A DNA stretch of 64,000 nt from Diploscapter coronatus (Eukaryota; Nematoda; Chromadorea; Rhabditida; Rhabditidae). Position numbers and translations under genes: made by a program. This document shows positions 26,150-39,100 of the stretch, piece by piece. The stretch lies in NCBI GenBank assembly GCA_964036155.1, contig OZ038423.1:20537249-20601248 (forward strand), read 5' to 3'. Positions within the stretch are counted from its first letter, which is position 1, and every line of letters begins with the position of its first letter. The notes below the pieces were generated by a model, which was not told the origin of the DNA, made no database searches, and worked only from the letters and a program-made list of their open reading frames with translations.

Positions 26150-29100
26150 TTATAGAAGTGTCTTTTCCAGTCCATCCACCCGCTTCCTTCCGATCTTCTC
26201 GTTGTCAGAATCCGAGGAATCTGAAGAATTGTTGACTCGATCGCTGCGGCTCACGACAACTTCCAACAGGCCATTTCGAGTCAGTCTGAAAAAAGATAAA
26301 ATCGTTCATTTTTGGAAAAAAGATATCAACACTATAATGAGTAGTGAAAATGTGTAATTCTTCTAGAAACGATTTCACTCAATTCCTAACCATTTCCATC
26401 CTACACACATAGTCATTGGTTGACTGAATGGTGAGTCATGTCATAAAAACTAATGACTGGCGTTAGAAATGAGAAATTTCGAAAATAGTTTGCAAATATC
26501 TAGAACAAGTCTGGAGGAAAATAATTTTCCAAGCAATATCATTTCCGTCATTTCGACTACTTTTAGCATTCTTTTCCCATTCTCTATAAAATTTAAATAT
26601 GATCTGTTCAGGCTTGGTAAATAACAATTTCATACTTACTAAACGAATAAAAATAAGTTACTCACGCCATATCATCGTCGTCACCGACATCCCTCTCGTC
26701 CTGCTCGAGTCGGAGGTAGGGGTTGCTGGGCTGGGGCTGGAAGCGACTGCCTGCCCAGTAGAAGTAGAACAGAGTCGAGACCTCGATCAGGCACACGATC
26801 ACCCAGTCCAAGTCAAATGGAACAGAGTACTGAAAAATAAAGAAAAGACTAAAAAGTCGGTTTCGAATCTATTTTTCGGGATAGATTCTAAATAAAGAAA
26901 CTTTTGAGTTTGTATCTCTTTCGAATGAACAATGCGAAATAGACTTCAAATTTGGACATTCTCAAAGATACGCCCACCAAATATCGTTTCAAAATTCAAA
27001 CCTGCAAAAGATATTTGCTGATTCTGGTGAAGTAGATGTAGAATATGGTGACCACGTAGAATTGACGGAACAGTTGCAGTTTCTGCAGATTGAAGGCTGC
27101 CTTGCCATCACTCGCTGCCCCTTGTGACAGATACTGCATTGACCTGCAAATTGGATCATAAAAATGAAAGATGAAAATGGATTTGTTTTGTAAATCAGTA
27201 CTAATTAACTTTCAGAAAGACTAACCAAATAATGGGGAAGAACACGAAAGCGCAGCAGAGAATGTCGATGAAAATGAACAGTTCGAGGAAGAGCTGATGA
27301 TCCTTCGAACCCAATTCGCCTTCCTCAAGGATCACAAGTGCTATGTTATCCAGAACCTAAAAATATCATAAAGTTGAAGAAAAATACGATTTATTTTGGA
27401 ATTTTGAAAATTTAACCCCTGCAATTTACTTCCTACACTACTTCCACCCTTTTCCTCTTTTCCCATATTTTTCAAAAAGGGTCGAAACTATAAGAGGGTA
27501 ATGATGCGGAGTGTGGGAACTACAGTGAGTCTAAACCTGTAAATATTGGTGAGTTTTCATAATTGAATAAGACGAATTATTAACCTGTAAAGGCAGTACG
27601 ATGAGCATAACGCGTCGATCCCTTTCTGTGAGGAAATTCTTGAAGAAAGTGTAGCCAGTTCCAATGAGAATGATTGAGCCAAACAGAAGGGCGCCTTTGA
27701 GGCTGAAAAGGCGCAAATAGGGAAGTCGAAAGCAAGGAAAACGACTCACAGATGAGTCACGTAGAAGACGAAGGCCCAGATCTCACGTTGGTGACCGTAC
27801 TTGCTCACGAAGTAGTAATTCACTGCAAATAGGCAAAGTAATTGAGAAATTAGCAGATGAAAGAGAGACTGACTGAAATTCAGGTATTTGAAAACTTACG
27901 ATAGTTATTTCAGTCAAACGAACTTTTCCCATTTTTCTTTTATTTCTCAACGACAAATCTATACATCACCACATCCACGTTCATTTCCGAGTTTTTTCAC
28001 GTTATCACTTGCATTTTAGCTTTTTTAATGAAGATAAAAATTATGACTTGTAAAATGTTGAAAATTTTAGAAATCTGCAAATTGATAAGAAAATTACCTC
28101 CGTGGAAGAAGAGGGACGTCGCTTTGAGAAAGACTAGGGCTGTCATTACGTAATGGACTCGAAAACGAGATGAACGGCTGAAGTAAATGTGATACAGAGT
28201 AATAAAAATAGCAGGAACATACGGCGAAATGCATAGTTTGTAGGACCAGATGATGGCAGCGACGAGGAAGGCCATGGACAGATACAAATAGACCCTGGGC
28301 TTGGGAATGTCGCCCGCGGATAGGAACGAGTCCGCATTCGTCTCCAACATGAAAATCGACGCGTCCACTCCGACTCGATCACTGAAATCTTAGCATGAAT
28401 TACAATTCTAACAGAAATAAAATAATGCAAGATCGAGACGATTACTTTTCTTTAATTTAGCATACTGCATATTCTGGGAGAGACAAATTTGCTGGCTAAC
28501 TTCGGTAGGTTTTAAATGGTGGAGAGAGATCGTGAGTGATTTTTCGTCAAATAATGAAGTTTCTCTTATTTTTCTCAGAAGAAAATTTCGTTACTTTAAC
28601 AAAAAGTCTCTACCATTTACAGAATGACGAATTTTAGTAACTTTTGTTAAACAACTACTACAACAACAATAATCAACTACCTGTATCCATGTTCCTTATA
28701 CTTGAAGCAGTTGTGATAGATCAGATAGTATTTGCCCGTCAGCTCAGCTGGAAACCTAACGGAAATCTGAAAAATGAAAATACACCAATTTCGATCAAAA
28801 TCATTCACATTTGCAGAATAGAGGTTGTCGTTTTGAGAGAGCGGAATGAAGTCCTCGTAAGGGATGAGACTCGATCCGCCAGTGAACCACCTCTTGATTG
28901 TGTCCATGAAGGAATTTGATTGCTGGCTCTTGTCTGGCTGAAAATAATTTTCGTCGTATTTTATTTAAAACAAAATGAAGAAAAACGTACTATCACAGCA
29001 GTTGGAGATGAGTTTGAAGCATTCCGAATAGAAGAACCGATTGAGCATCTGATTTTAGCTTTTTTGAGGAAAAGTCAACTAGAATTTTACTCCTGGTGAG

Positions 29101-29963
29101 AAGAGCAGAGACGAATTTTCTGGCCGAGACCCGATCGAAAGATGTTGAGTCGCTTGTTGGGCAAATCGACGAAGAAAAACAACGCATCGAAACCTTGATC
29201 CGTTTGCTGAATAAACAGAAAATAAATAACTTCTGCAAAAGAGGAAAAGTCGAACCTGCAGCTGGCAAATGTATGGATTGTTGCCGACTCCGGCAGAAAT
29301 GGAAATTCCTCGAGACAGCGAGAAACCGATAGTGCCCTGCAAGACGTTGATAATCAGGAAAACACCGGAATTTCCCCCTTTCATATACGTATATGAACAA
29401 CAAAACACCATCACTTACAGAACTCGGTCACTTAAATTAGTTACTGCTTGATCGCCGTCACCGAGTGGATTTGTCATCGGTTTTTTTCTTATTATTTCTT
29501 TCCAGTTCTCAGCTCCTGTGTTTCTTCATCCAATAGACAATGACAAATTCAACCAGTGACGATGGCCAGGAATTTATAAATTCAAGTACCCCAGAATTCA
29601 CCAGTTTTTCCCCTTTCCAGCATCAAATTTGTTAATTGTGATGGTAGTGTTGATGAATTTTACGAAAAGCTAAATTTTCTCAAAAACCAACCGCTTTTTC
29701 TGCATCTTCACTGGAATCGAGTTTCTCGCGAATCGAGTCGGGCACCGAGAAATTCTGAATGGCCACGTCGAGAGTGCCCTCTACTGCGTAGCCGAAACTG
29801 CTCAGAATAACATTCCTCCTCGTGTCCCCCTGGAACACAAAAATAAATTTTAAACAGTCCATGAACGAACCCGCAGAACTAGTCGATGGATCTTGGAAAG
29901 ACTGGCTGAAACGAGGGCAGAGAGCAGCAGAACGCGCAACAGGTCAGCCATATCCTGCCGCAT
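26150..29963 (-). CDS. GPR107/GPR108-family seven-transmembrane protein
   Basis: Golgi/trans-Golgi seven-pass proteins of the GPR107/108 family (GOLD-domain seven-helix proteins). Fifteen exons (29871-29963, 29692-29829, 29256-29336, 29091-29206, 28991-29048, 28809-28937, 28681-28766, 28223-28381, 28098-28177, 27750-27822, 27585-27702, 27226-27356, 27002-27143, 26666-26829, 26150-26285) join in frame to 567 aa. After a signal peptide (MADLLRVLLLSALVSASLS) comes a luminal domain. The family block ETNADSFLSAGDIPKP precedes helix 1. Later blocks are GALLFGSIILIGTGYTFFKN, the loop with GAASDGKAAFNLQKLQLFR, and SRFQPQPSNPYLRL. The tail is acidic (DVGDDDD; NNSSDSSDSDNEK). Two in-frame ATGs lie close together after a TTTCAG acceptor at 29966; the first is used here. 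A polyA signal lies 8 nt past the stop (26137-26142). Confidence 0.88.
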
Positions 29964-29965
29964 TC

Positions 29966-32900
29966 CTGAAACATCCGCTAGTCGATAGAAATCGAAAAGT
30001 GAACAAAAGCGAGAAATCATGGCCTTATGAGCCTTATGCTTTCGAAACGTCCCACGTTTATTCCCGAAAAAGGGAAATCGGAGTAAAAATCGAAAAAAAA
30101 AAGTGCAAAAGAGTGAACGAAAATGAGCAATGGTCGCGCTCAATTGCCGAAACAACGATCAACATTTGCGCGATTAGGAACGATGCACAACGCCACAACA
30201 AGGTTGCAGATGGACGAAGGCCAAGGTCTAATCAGGAAGAAAATAAGGCCGTAAGGACTGAGGACTGATGGAACATGAATGAAATATATTCCGCGGTAAA
30301 AAGAGTGCAGAGAGACAAAAAGAAATGAGAGTAGAAAGCGCGAGCGCGGACGTAAGCTTCATCCCCTTGCAAAATCGCGGTAGAATACAAAAAGTGGTAG
30401 TGCGGGGACCCCCAAGCTAGGAAGCAAGTCCCCTTCAAATGCTGTATGCCATCGAAAATTCGAACTAAATCGACGATAGACCCCACGAAACGGGTGTGTA
30501 CCAAAGGCCAACGAAAATGGTTGGAGCACACGCGAGCACATCGCGATTTTGTGATGCAAAATTGTATTTATTTCGGAGTCGGAAATTTGCTACTTTTCTG
30601 GAATCATTTTTTTGGCCGTAGGTACTTTGTTACCGCGAGTGAGTACATTGTTAAAGAGTTGCAATTAGTATTTTGTTGCCAAAAGCGAGCACTTTGTTAC
30701 CAAAGCAGAAACAGCGTAGGATAAGAGGAAAAAGGGGAGAAATAGCGTTTGGTAACAAAGTACCTACAGCCTTTGTTTATTTCGCCAATATCTAAGTTAC
30801 ATCGTCGAGAATATCTTGACATCATATTTTTCCCGATCGGGTGGAATTTGAGGAACAGACTGCGTTCTCTAAATGAGAGGGGGAAAGAAAAGAACAAACT
30901 GGTCAAATAGAAGGGAGTGCATTGATTATCGATAACTTCTCGAAGTAATTGATAAATTGTCGCCCTCTCAATATATAATTTAAAAGTTTATCAGCATCCA
31001 GTTCAGCAGTAAATGTAATTCAGTGATTCATAGCAGTGTCAGGTCAACAATACCCCTTATAGAAGGAAAAAAATCGAAATTTCATAAGGTCAATAACGGG
31101 CAATTTCTAATGTTCGCAAATGTTTGATGAAACGGAAAGTTCTATTTATGATGAAATCGCCTAGAACAATTGTGTATTCACATGAAAACGTGTTCAGGAG
31201 ATAAATTTTTGTTTCGATATGCAACATTTCTATATCGATATTTCATAATCATAAAATTGCTGGCAAATAGTTGGTTAACCGAACAACACATGCAATATTA
31301 GTTCGTGTAATATATTTTCAATACAAATATGAGGCAATTTGAAGTGATGATATGCAAATTTGCTTTGATCACTGAAGATGGTCTATGAGAATAACTAAGA
31401 TTTTAGTCAAATTGTTACGCATCAGTTGCTTATGTTCGTCTAATTTTCAGTCTATTTCAGTCTATTTTCAATGTTCATCTAATCAACCTTATATCTCTCG
31501 AAAAAATTTATTCAAATGTCAAAAAACGAGATAACATGAAATGTCCATATTATAAACATTGAAAGAGCGAATGAGACTTGTAAAATCATAGATAAAATAA
31601 ATTCATATCTAAAATAACGAAATGGGTAAATGAAAACGATAAATAATACGTTTTGTTCAATAAAATGAGAAAAGTATTACAAGAAATGAATAAATAAAAT
31701 TATCGTTGATGTGACCCATAATAAGATAAAATATGTATGATGAAAAAGATGAAGAGATAACTAAAAACGGTGGTAAAATAGCATTTAGAGAATCAAAAGT
31801 CGAAGAGTGAAAGAAAACAGAAGGGCAGTGAGAGAATAAAAACAGTGAAAGCACGAGGGCAGATGGATTATACGTTAAGCAGATAACAGAATAAATTATA
31901 AACATAAATAGTCAAGTGAAATGGGTATTTGAAGTTAAACGAAACAAAAAACCTAGATAAAATATTTAGATAGAAAATATACAATAGGACGAAAATGCAC
32001 ACATCAATTTTGACAAATGAATCAATTTGATGGACACTGGTGCATGGCGTCGTTTACTAGGAACGAATTTTGGAGCATAATTGTCAGCTGACTGTCGAAG
32101 CATAAATGAGCTTTAAAGTAGATCAGCTGGCAATTTACACTCCGAATTTCGTTCCGTTCGGACGATTCCGATGCTGAAAGACGTTGACGGGGGAGAGCAG
32201 TGACCGGGACAAAACCGGAAACGGTAGATATTCTTTAAAGGAAAAAGTGTTTTAAAAAATTGGCTTCTTGGATAGATCATCCATTTTCTCATTCTATCTT
32301 CGCAATTCAAAGCTGGATGAATTTCCCAAGAACCCGACATTCTTGCACAACTGTGACTATTGCGAAGGAATAAGTTACAAAAGGAATGCGCAAAAACAGT
32401 TCAGCCAAAGAGCAAATGAAGAAGAAAGGAATGGATATGCCTTCAAAGGGATGACTCGATGAAGGATTGCACTTTAGGCCAGGGCAGTGATCATTTGGAC
32501 TCGAGAAAATGATACAATAGTCGATAACCATAATTACGAAAAATAGCGAATAGATATCAAATTGTACATACAATAATGCGAAAGTTACGAAAGAGACGAA
32601 TAGATGATAGATAGTGTACTATTTTTTCGAATTCGAATGAACAAATTTGTCTATTGAAATAACCGGAAGGGGAACAGAAAGCCGGGCAGAAAACGGGAAA
32701 AACGAATCAGAATATGGGAGGGAGAGAATAGAGGAGAAGAGGAAGAGAATGAATGAAAGACGTCGGAAGGAGCATGCAATTTGAAGTAGACCAAGGAAAA
32801 GGGCAGAAAGTGGCTGGGTTAAGATATTTTGTTGAGTAAAGATAAGGATATATAGATGAAGAAATGACATGATTGGAAAAGCGAACTGTTGATTGGAAGA

Positions 32901-33110
32901 AGGAATGCAGGAAGAGCCACAGAATGGAGGAGAATGTGATGGATTGTGGATGAGTGGATGGATGCAAATGGAGAGTGGAGCAGATTGAGGGTGGGGACTC
33001 TCTACAGGAACTCCAGGGCAGTGGATGGCTGGTCAACTAGAGGAGAGGTAATATTGCACAAGGAATCTGTCAAGGAACAGGGAAACTAATCGAGACGAAC
33101 GCGAAAATGA
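29966..33110. other. Gene-free 3.1 kb between the GPR107-like gene and lin-42
   Basis: No exon chain could be built on either strand. It presumably contains the promoter of the GPR107-like gene and the lin-42 3' UTR. An inverted-repeat element lies at 30614-30771. The rest is AT-rich with short purine-rich runs (32680-32760). Confidence 0.55.
30614..30771. repeat. Inverted-repeat element with internal TTTGTTACC repeats
   Basis: GTAGGTACTTTGTTACC at 30618-30634 is matched exactly by its reverse complement at 30751-30767, and the match extends outward with one mismatch (GGC...GCC). Inside, near-copies of ACTTTGTTACC recur (30649, 30671, 30690) with short GAGT/GCGAG spacers, giving an irregular tandem pattern. 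Confidence 0.7.
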
Positions 33111-36100
33111 CTAGCATGATTTCTGTTGAGGCAACTGTAGAGCTGCTGCCGCTGCGAGGAGGCGATCTGACTCGGCCGCCCACAGCATGCGGGATTGATC
33201 CTGAAATTGAATAAATTAGGAAAGTACGATAGCAAGTACGGTTAATTTTCACTGCTCGAGAACAAATGTAGCATGAGCAATTTCCTACGACACTAAAGAG
33301 CTGACAAATATATTCTGGCTGATGAAGATCAGCTTTTCTTGAAACATGAGGCCAAAATTGCAGTGTTTTTTGCGAAGCTTTAATATGTACCTGCAGATTG
33401 AGTGGCGGACCAAGAGGGTCGGTGGGGTTTCTGATGACAGAAGGCGTGTCCTGGATGGACAGTCGAATTGGGGCGGGCAGCTCGCGAAGTGGGACGGTCT
33501 TCGGCGGCACAGCTGTGAATGCAGAGAATGCAGACTGCCGTGTGGTTGAGGGTTGTTTCTCTGTTGGATGTGACTGTCTTCGGACTTTCTGCTCGCCTGC
33601 ATCGTCGCTCAGCGGAATGACCGTGATCTGAAACTTGGGAATATAGAATAAGTCATAAAATATCCACGAGATTTGTGTGTTCTATCCCTAATTTCCGAGT
33701 CTTTAAATCCATAGCCCCTGATGACAGGATGATTCCTTGAGCCACGATTTTGAAATAGAAAATTCTCAAATCGTAAATCTCTAGACCTTTCAGGAATACA
33801 ACAAATGATGGGAAGAAAATCGAATGAATACCTGATAGTTGTTGGCGGGTGCAGGAGCAGTGTTGATGGGATTCCTTCTCGTATGTGTGTGGGACGAGTG
33901 GGGATTTGGTGGAGTCGAGGAGCAGGACTGTCGCATTTGCTTGGCTGGAGGGGCACCGGGTAGTTGACACATATCTTCCGATAGCCGCTTCAACCTCCTG
34001 AACATTCCTCTTGATGATGGTGATGTTTGGTGGATTCTCAGTACCTATTCCACGTATCCCTGTATTCCTCTTCCCATTTCTTGGTGTGCTGCAGAAGAGT
34101 CTCCCTCGTCAGCGGGACTTTGGCTTGCGGCTGTCTGAAAGAATTTCATGGTTTTCCCGAATATTTTTTATTTGAATGGTAAATATTTATGAGTCTTGTC
34201 TAGTTGAATAGTTGTTGTTTGCTGGGTGCATATTTATTTCATTGCGCTTCAACGTGCATTCCCATTCTCACGCTCCCCGTCTATCTTTGTGCAATCTCTC
34301 TTCCCCTTCCACCCCTTTCCATCTCTCAATCCGACACGTTTGTTCGTTCGTTCGTTCAGTTCACTCTTCACTCACTAAGTTTGTTTATACTCTCGGTGTC
34401 TGTTGCGGTGTTGCGCAAGGTCGTCTTCTCTATCTCCCTAGTCTGTCTGTCTGTCTCTGTCCACTCCCTGCGGCTGGCACCAATAGGTCAGAGGCTGGTT
34501 GTACTCTTTGAGAATGGAAGGAGAAAGAGAGAGAGGGAGAGGGAGAGTAGGAGAATGAGCGCAATGGCTAAGCGGGAAATCGGGCAGTCAATCCAGGACA
34601 CAGCAGATTTGAGAAAACGAATTGTTGCAAGTGATTATCCCCATTTAGAACATTAGAAATCTGCAGATTTAGAACGTTGCATCATATTCTCGCTATCATA
34701 ATTCTTTTGATCTATGAATTTGAAACCCATTGGAAAAGACAAATTCTATTTCCCATAATCTTTCGCGCAATTCTAAAGGTATATTACAAAGAATAGTAGT
34801 GATAAGGTTTGGAAAACTTCGAATTTTTACATCTCCATGAGTGACGAATTCAAATAAAGCTTTGCATATGTTATCTGGCATCGAAATAAGGTGAGCATTC
34901 TTTCTTCAAGTCCGAATGAAATCTAGTAATGACACAGCCATGAAACATTCTACCATCATCATATTCAACTACCAACTCAGCAAAAAGTTCAAAATATGTA
35001 TGCATGTAGCCCCGTCTTGAGAAATTGAAATGTAGGAAAAACAAGCTAACCTTCACGTCATATTATGCACTAGTAAGAATAAGACGAACTGTCAGGATAA
35101 TAAATGGTTGTTCTAACAGACTCACGTCCGACCCGACAGCTCGTGGGGCAGCAATCCCGCCGAGTCCCAACGCCTAGCCCTGTTTCCTATCTCCTCACCC
35201 GTTCTCTATCCCTTCCCCTTTCCTATGCTTGCATTCAGGCACTACCATCGCGTTCCTTGCACCGCAAGTCTTCTCCATGTTGCTGCTGCTTGCGGCCTTC
35301 TTCGTGGTACCATTCGCCTCCCTTCACCCCTTTACTCCTCTCGTCCTTTCTTTTCTCTCTCCCCTTTTCAAGCTCCGCCTATTTCACTATTTCATTCCCC
35401 GTTCCTGTCCATAATCGTGTATCTTTGCAAGCGTGGCAATTCTTGGAGGCAGATGATAAGGAGGCCACGCCCCTCTGTCTGCCTATGCATCGAAACATGG
35501 AATGCACTTTAAGGCGCAAGGAGACGAGAGATAAACAAGTCGAGGGGAATCCCCCGGGCAGAGGAAGGGAGGAGAGACAGAGAAGCAAGGTTGTGCCAGT
35601 CAGGGAGAGATGCAGAGACAGGAAGAGGGCAGCACGGGGCGAAGCAGCAGCGAAACCGACACAACTGAGAGTGACCACTACTGACCGGCCAGACAGACAG
35701 AGAAATCTATGTGTTGGAGGAGACAATTTATTTACTTCGAACGAGAGCAGATTCTTCCAATGGATTCCAGGACAGAAGAGAGAAAGCGCGATTCTATGCA
35801 GTAATCGAATTATGACGACGTAAATAGAAATGGAAATACGAATGCGCGAAATGACATTACGCAACGCTCCAGAACTTTTCATAAATTTGAAAGAGAACAT
35901 TTTGAAAAAAGAATGCACCTGTTTTCCTTCGTCCTGTCTGTCCGGTTCGGCGTATCAGATTGTGACTGAGATTTTAGCAACCGATGCACGTTCTCCAGAC
36001 AGTTGATTTGGTTGTAGGACAAAGGCAATTCAGGCTGATTCTGAAAGAAAACGATATTGCATAACGCCAGAAAAATATTTCATCTTTTGTTGTTGGAAGT

Positions 36101-39100
36101 CTATCAATTTCGCTATTGCACAGGAAGGAATGATGAATCAAATTCTTACTTTTCCATTGCTGACAGTCGCAACTTCACTGGGGGTTGACGAGGGAGGAAC
36201 CGACTGCATCAGAGCCGATGAAGGCAGAGATGGAAGTCGACTTGTTTGACTGGAAATTGTTATGAGGCGAAATCCGAGATAAATTAACGCTACCTGCTAT
36301 TGCCGTGCATGACTAGGCTCTCGACGAGTTTGTCGATGTAGGAGGCGAGATCGAGAGGGGCAGCAGCCAGAACTGCGGCCGCGGAGGGAGTCATGCCTGG
36401 AGGAAGGACGGGAGGTCGGACACAACCGAACGAGGGGAACTGATCGGGTTGGGGGATGGCTGATTGGGGCAGGGAATGACTGCCGGCGGATGAGTGGGAT
36501 GATGTAACTGGCTGAAATAATAGAACTTAGGCATAGGCCACTTGTAAAGGGCAAAATGATCTAGTCAATAAGATGAACAGATTCGAGTGCGAGAATAGAG
36601 ATATTAATAGAGAAAAAGAAGATGATCAAGAGAGAAAGAGAGAGAGAGAGAGAATACACGGAAGTACACCATCTTGAGGCAGAACAAATATGGGGTTGAC
36701 AAGTTGAGAGCTACACTATCAAAACAACAATATACCGTGAAACATTAATCTCTAAACTTAAAATCTGCATCAACCTAATTAGAAGTATTGAGATTCATTC
36801 AGGGAAGATGCGCTTATTATAGACAGACCCAGGGAGGACAATCGTCAGAAGGCCTTCGCGACCTACCCTCAGGATATTTTCTTGACAAATTTCACTCTCT
36901 AGCTCGTAATTGATACAAATTTTCATAATGCGACCTGGTATCATAACTATCAATTCGCTCGTGCGAGACTTACCCTCTATAGTTTATTTTCATCTGACGA
37001 AAGTGCTCACTAGGTCTGATTATAGGTTAATGCTATTCTTGAAAGCATTAATGAAGAAGATGATTGAAGACTATTCCGAGTGTTATTGCTTTAGAAAGGT
37101 TGTGATTAAAATGCAAAAGTCTGAAAATATGAAGATGATGATACCCATAAATGGAAGGGAGAGATTCAGGTAAGTGATATGAGTAGGAGGGGAGAGGAAT
37201 ACAAAAGGCAGGGGAAGGCAGAAGAAGATGACCGGCACAGGGCAGATCGAGCTGGTACGACACATAACGAGAAGGGAAAGGAAGGGGTTGCAGAAGGAAG
37301 AAGGGAAGGGAAGGGAGGGAAGGGAGGGAAGGGGAGAAGATGAGATCTGATCGAGTCATACATGTAATCGCGAGAAATATATTAATTCGTTAAAATAACT
37401 TGGAAAAAATCAAATATATTACCTTGTTCATAATCGCTCTCAATTCCTCCTCGAAGGTCTTCGCCATGACACTCGGCAGAACGTTGACTGTATGACCGTC
37501 TGTTGGAGTTGCCAAAACGTTTGAATCTGAAACATTACACAGTTTCTCTTTATTGTCGGCAAACCAAATACCTCCGATAGGAACGCCAAGAATCTTATGT
37601 CTGGCGACGACCAACTCGATCTTCTTGCTCCACGGATTCACATAAGCGTGCCATTCAGTTTGTGACTGCAGAATGGCACCGTTATGGGCCACCAATCGCA
37701 GAGGGGCCACGCTCTTCACGATTCGACTTCCTCGAGATTGGTGCACTAAAATGCATATTTTCATAGGTGATCAAATAAAACATCTTGCACTTGTCACCGT
37801 TACAGTTTGCAACAGTTACCGATTCTTTCTTTTCTTATATCATTTGTTCTGAATAATTTATGACTTATACAAAATTGTGATTATGAAAATTTGGTGAAAA
37901 TGAAAGGAATCATCATAATTCGAAAAGACAAGAAAAACCTACAGTCTAAATGAGCCTTTATGACGACATGCACATCTGCATAGTAGACAAAGGCCAGAAG
38001 AGATTTGCCGATCAAGTCAGTGGGCAATAGTCCCAGATATGGTATCGATCTGAAAGTAACGCATACTTCATTCGCTCATCTTTGATTTACTGAAGTATTG
38101 AAGCTCAAAGACTACTGAAGAGTCAAAAGAGTGGCTGGATAAAAAGCCAGCCAGACAAAGGATGACTGGTGAAGTGATGAAGATGGACAGCTAGGCTTAG
38201 TGGGTATCCTGATATTATTCTTTCCCGTTCCGTTCAGTATTCGGTTGGTGTGCGTTCCTTCCGCGCCGCATTCTCTCTCCCCTTCCCTCTTCCTTCCTTC
38301 CTTTCTTTTCTCTGCTAGTGACATTGGTGGTAGTGCCAGTCCCTTGCCTTCCCTTTGCATTGCGCCTTGCAATGTGTTCTTGCGCCACTGCGTACACCTC
38401 TCTCCCCGCTTTGACCACACCAAATAACAACCGGAGAGAAAGAAAGGAAAGAGATGAACTGTGAGAGACAATCCCTACACAATTCTGATGCTAAATGAAG
38501 ATCACCAGATATACAAACCATGTCCGTAACAGACGATTTAAATTTAAATGGGGAAAAATTCTAATATGAACTTTGAGAGAATCATTTCATCATTTAAACT
38601 TAGAAATTGTAACGTCACGACATTTTGGCATGGAAGAATATATCGAAAAAAAAAACAGATGGTGATATTTTAATATCCTAGCCTATTCGTTTCATGCACT
38701 CCAGTTATGACCATAACTGTATGGGATAAACTTCGAAGCTTTCGAAGATGAAGGAAATAATATTTAAAAAATGAATGGGAATGTAATTTTCGAATAGGTT
38801 CGACGATTTCGATATCACAAAATTTGCAACTCAAGTTCCCCACTGTGCAATTTGATATACTGAAAAAATAATATCAGGCCTATTGATCTTAAAAACGAAA
38901 CGCTCAATAAAGCGAATCTCACTAGATTTGATAGTGACAAAAAATAGTTGACATGAAAACAACTTACGCTTTATCGATGTGACTGAGAGCACAGGAAGAG
39001 GAGTGCTTGGTGGTGAATGTGACGGGGTAGAATGGGACAGCCGGACCGAAGGCAGGCCGCAGGGCGAACGCAGTCAGACGAGTCTGTTGCTGCTCGAATT

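Noticed and set aside
35104..35823. 239-codon open frame on + within a lin-42 intron
   Set aside because: Pyrimidine-rich DNA favours long open frames; the translation is Ser/Leu/Pro/Arg-rich low complexity with no domain, and splice-like sites do not define an exon.
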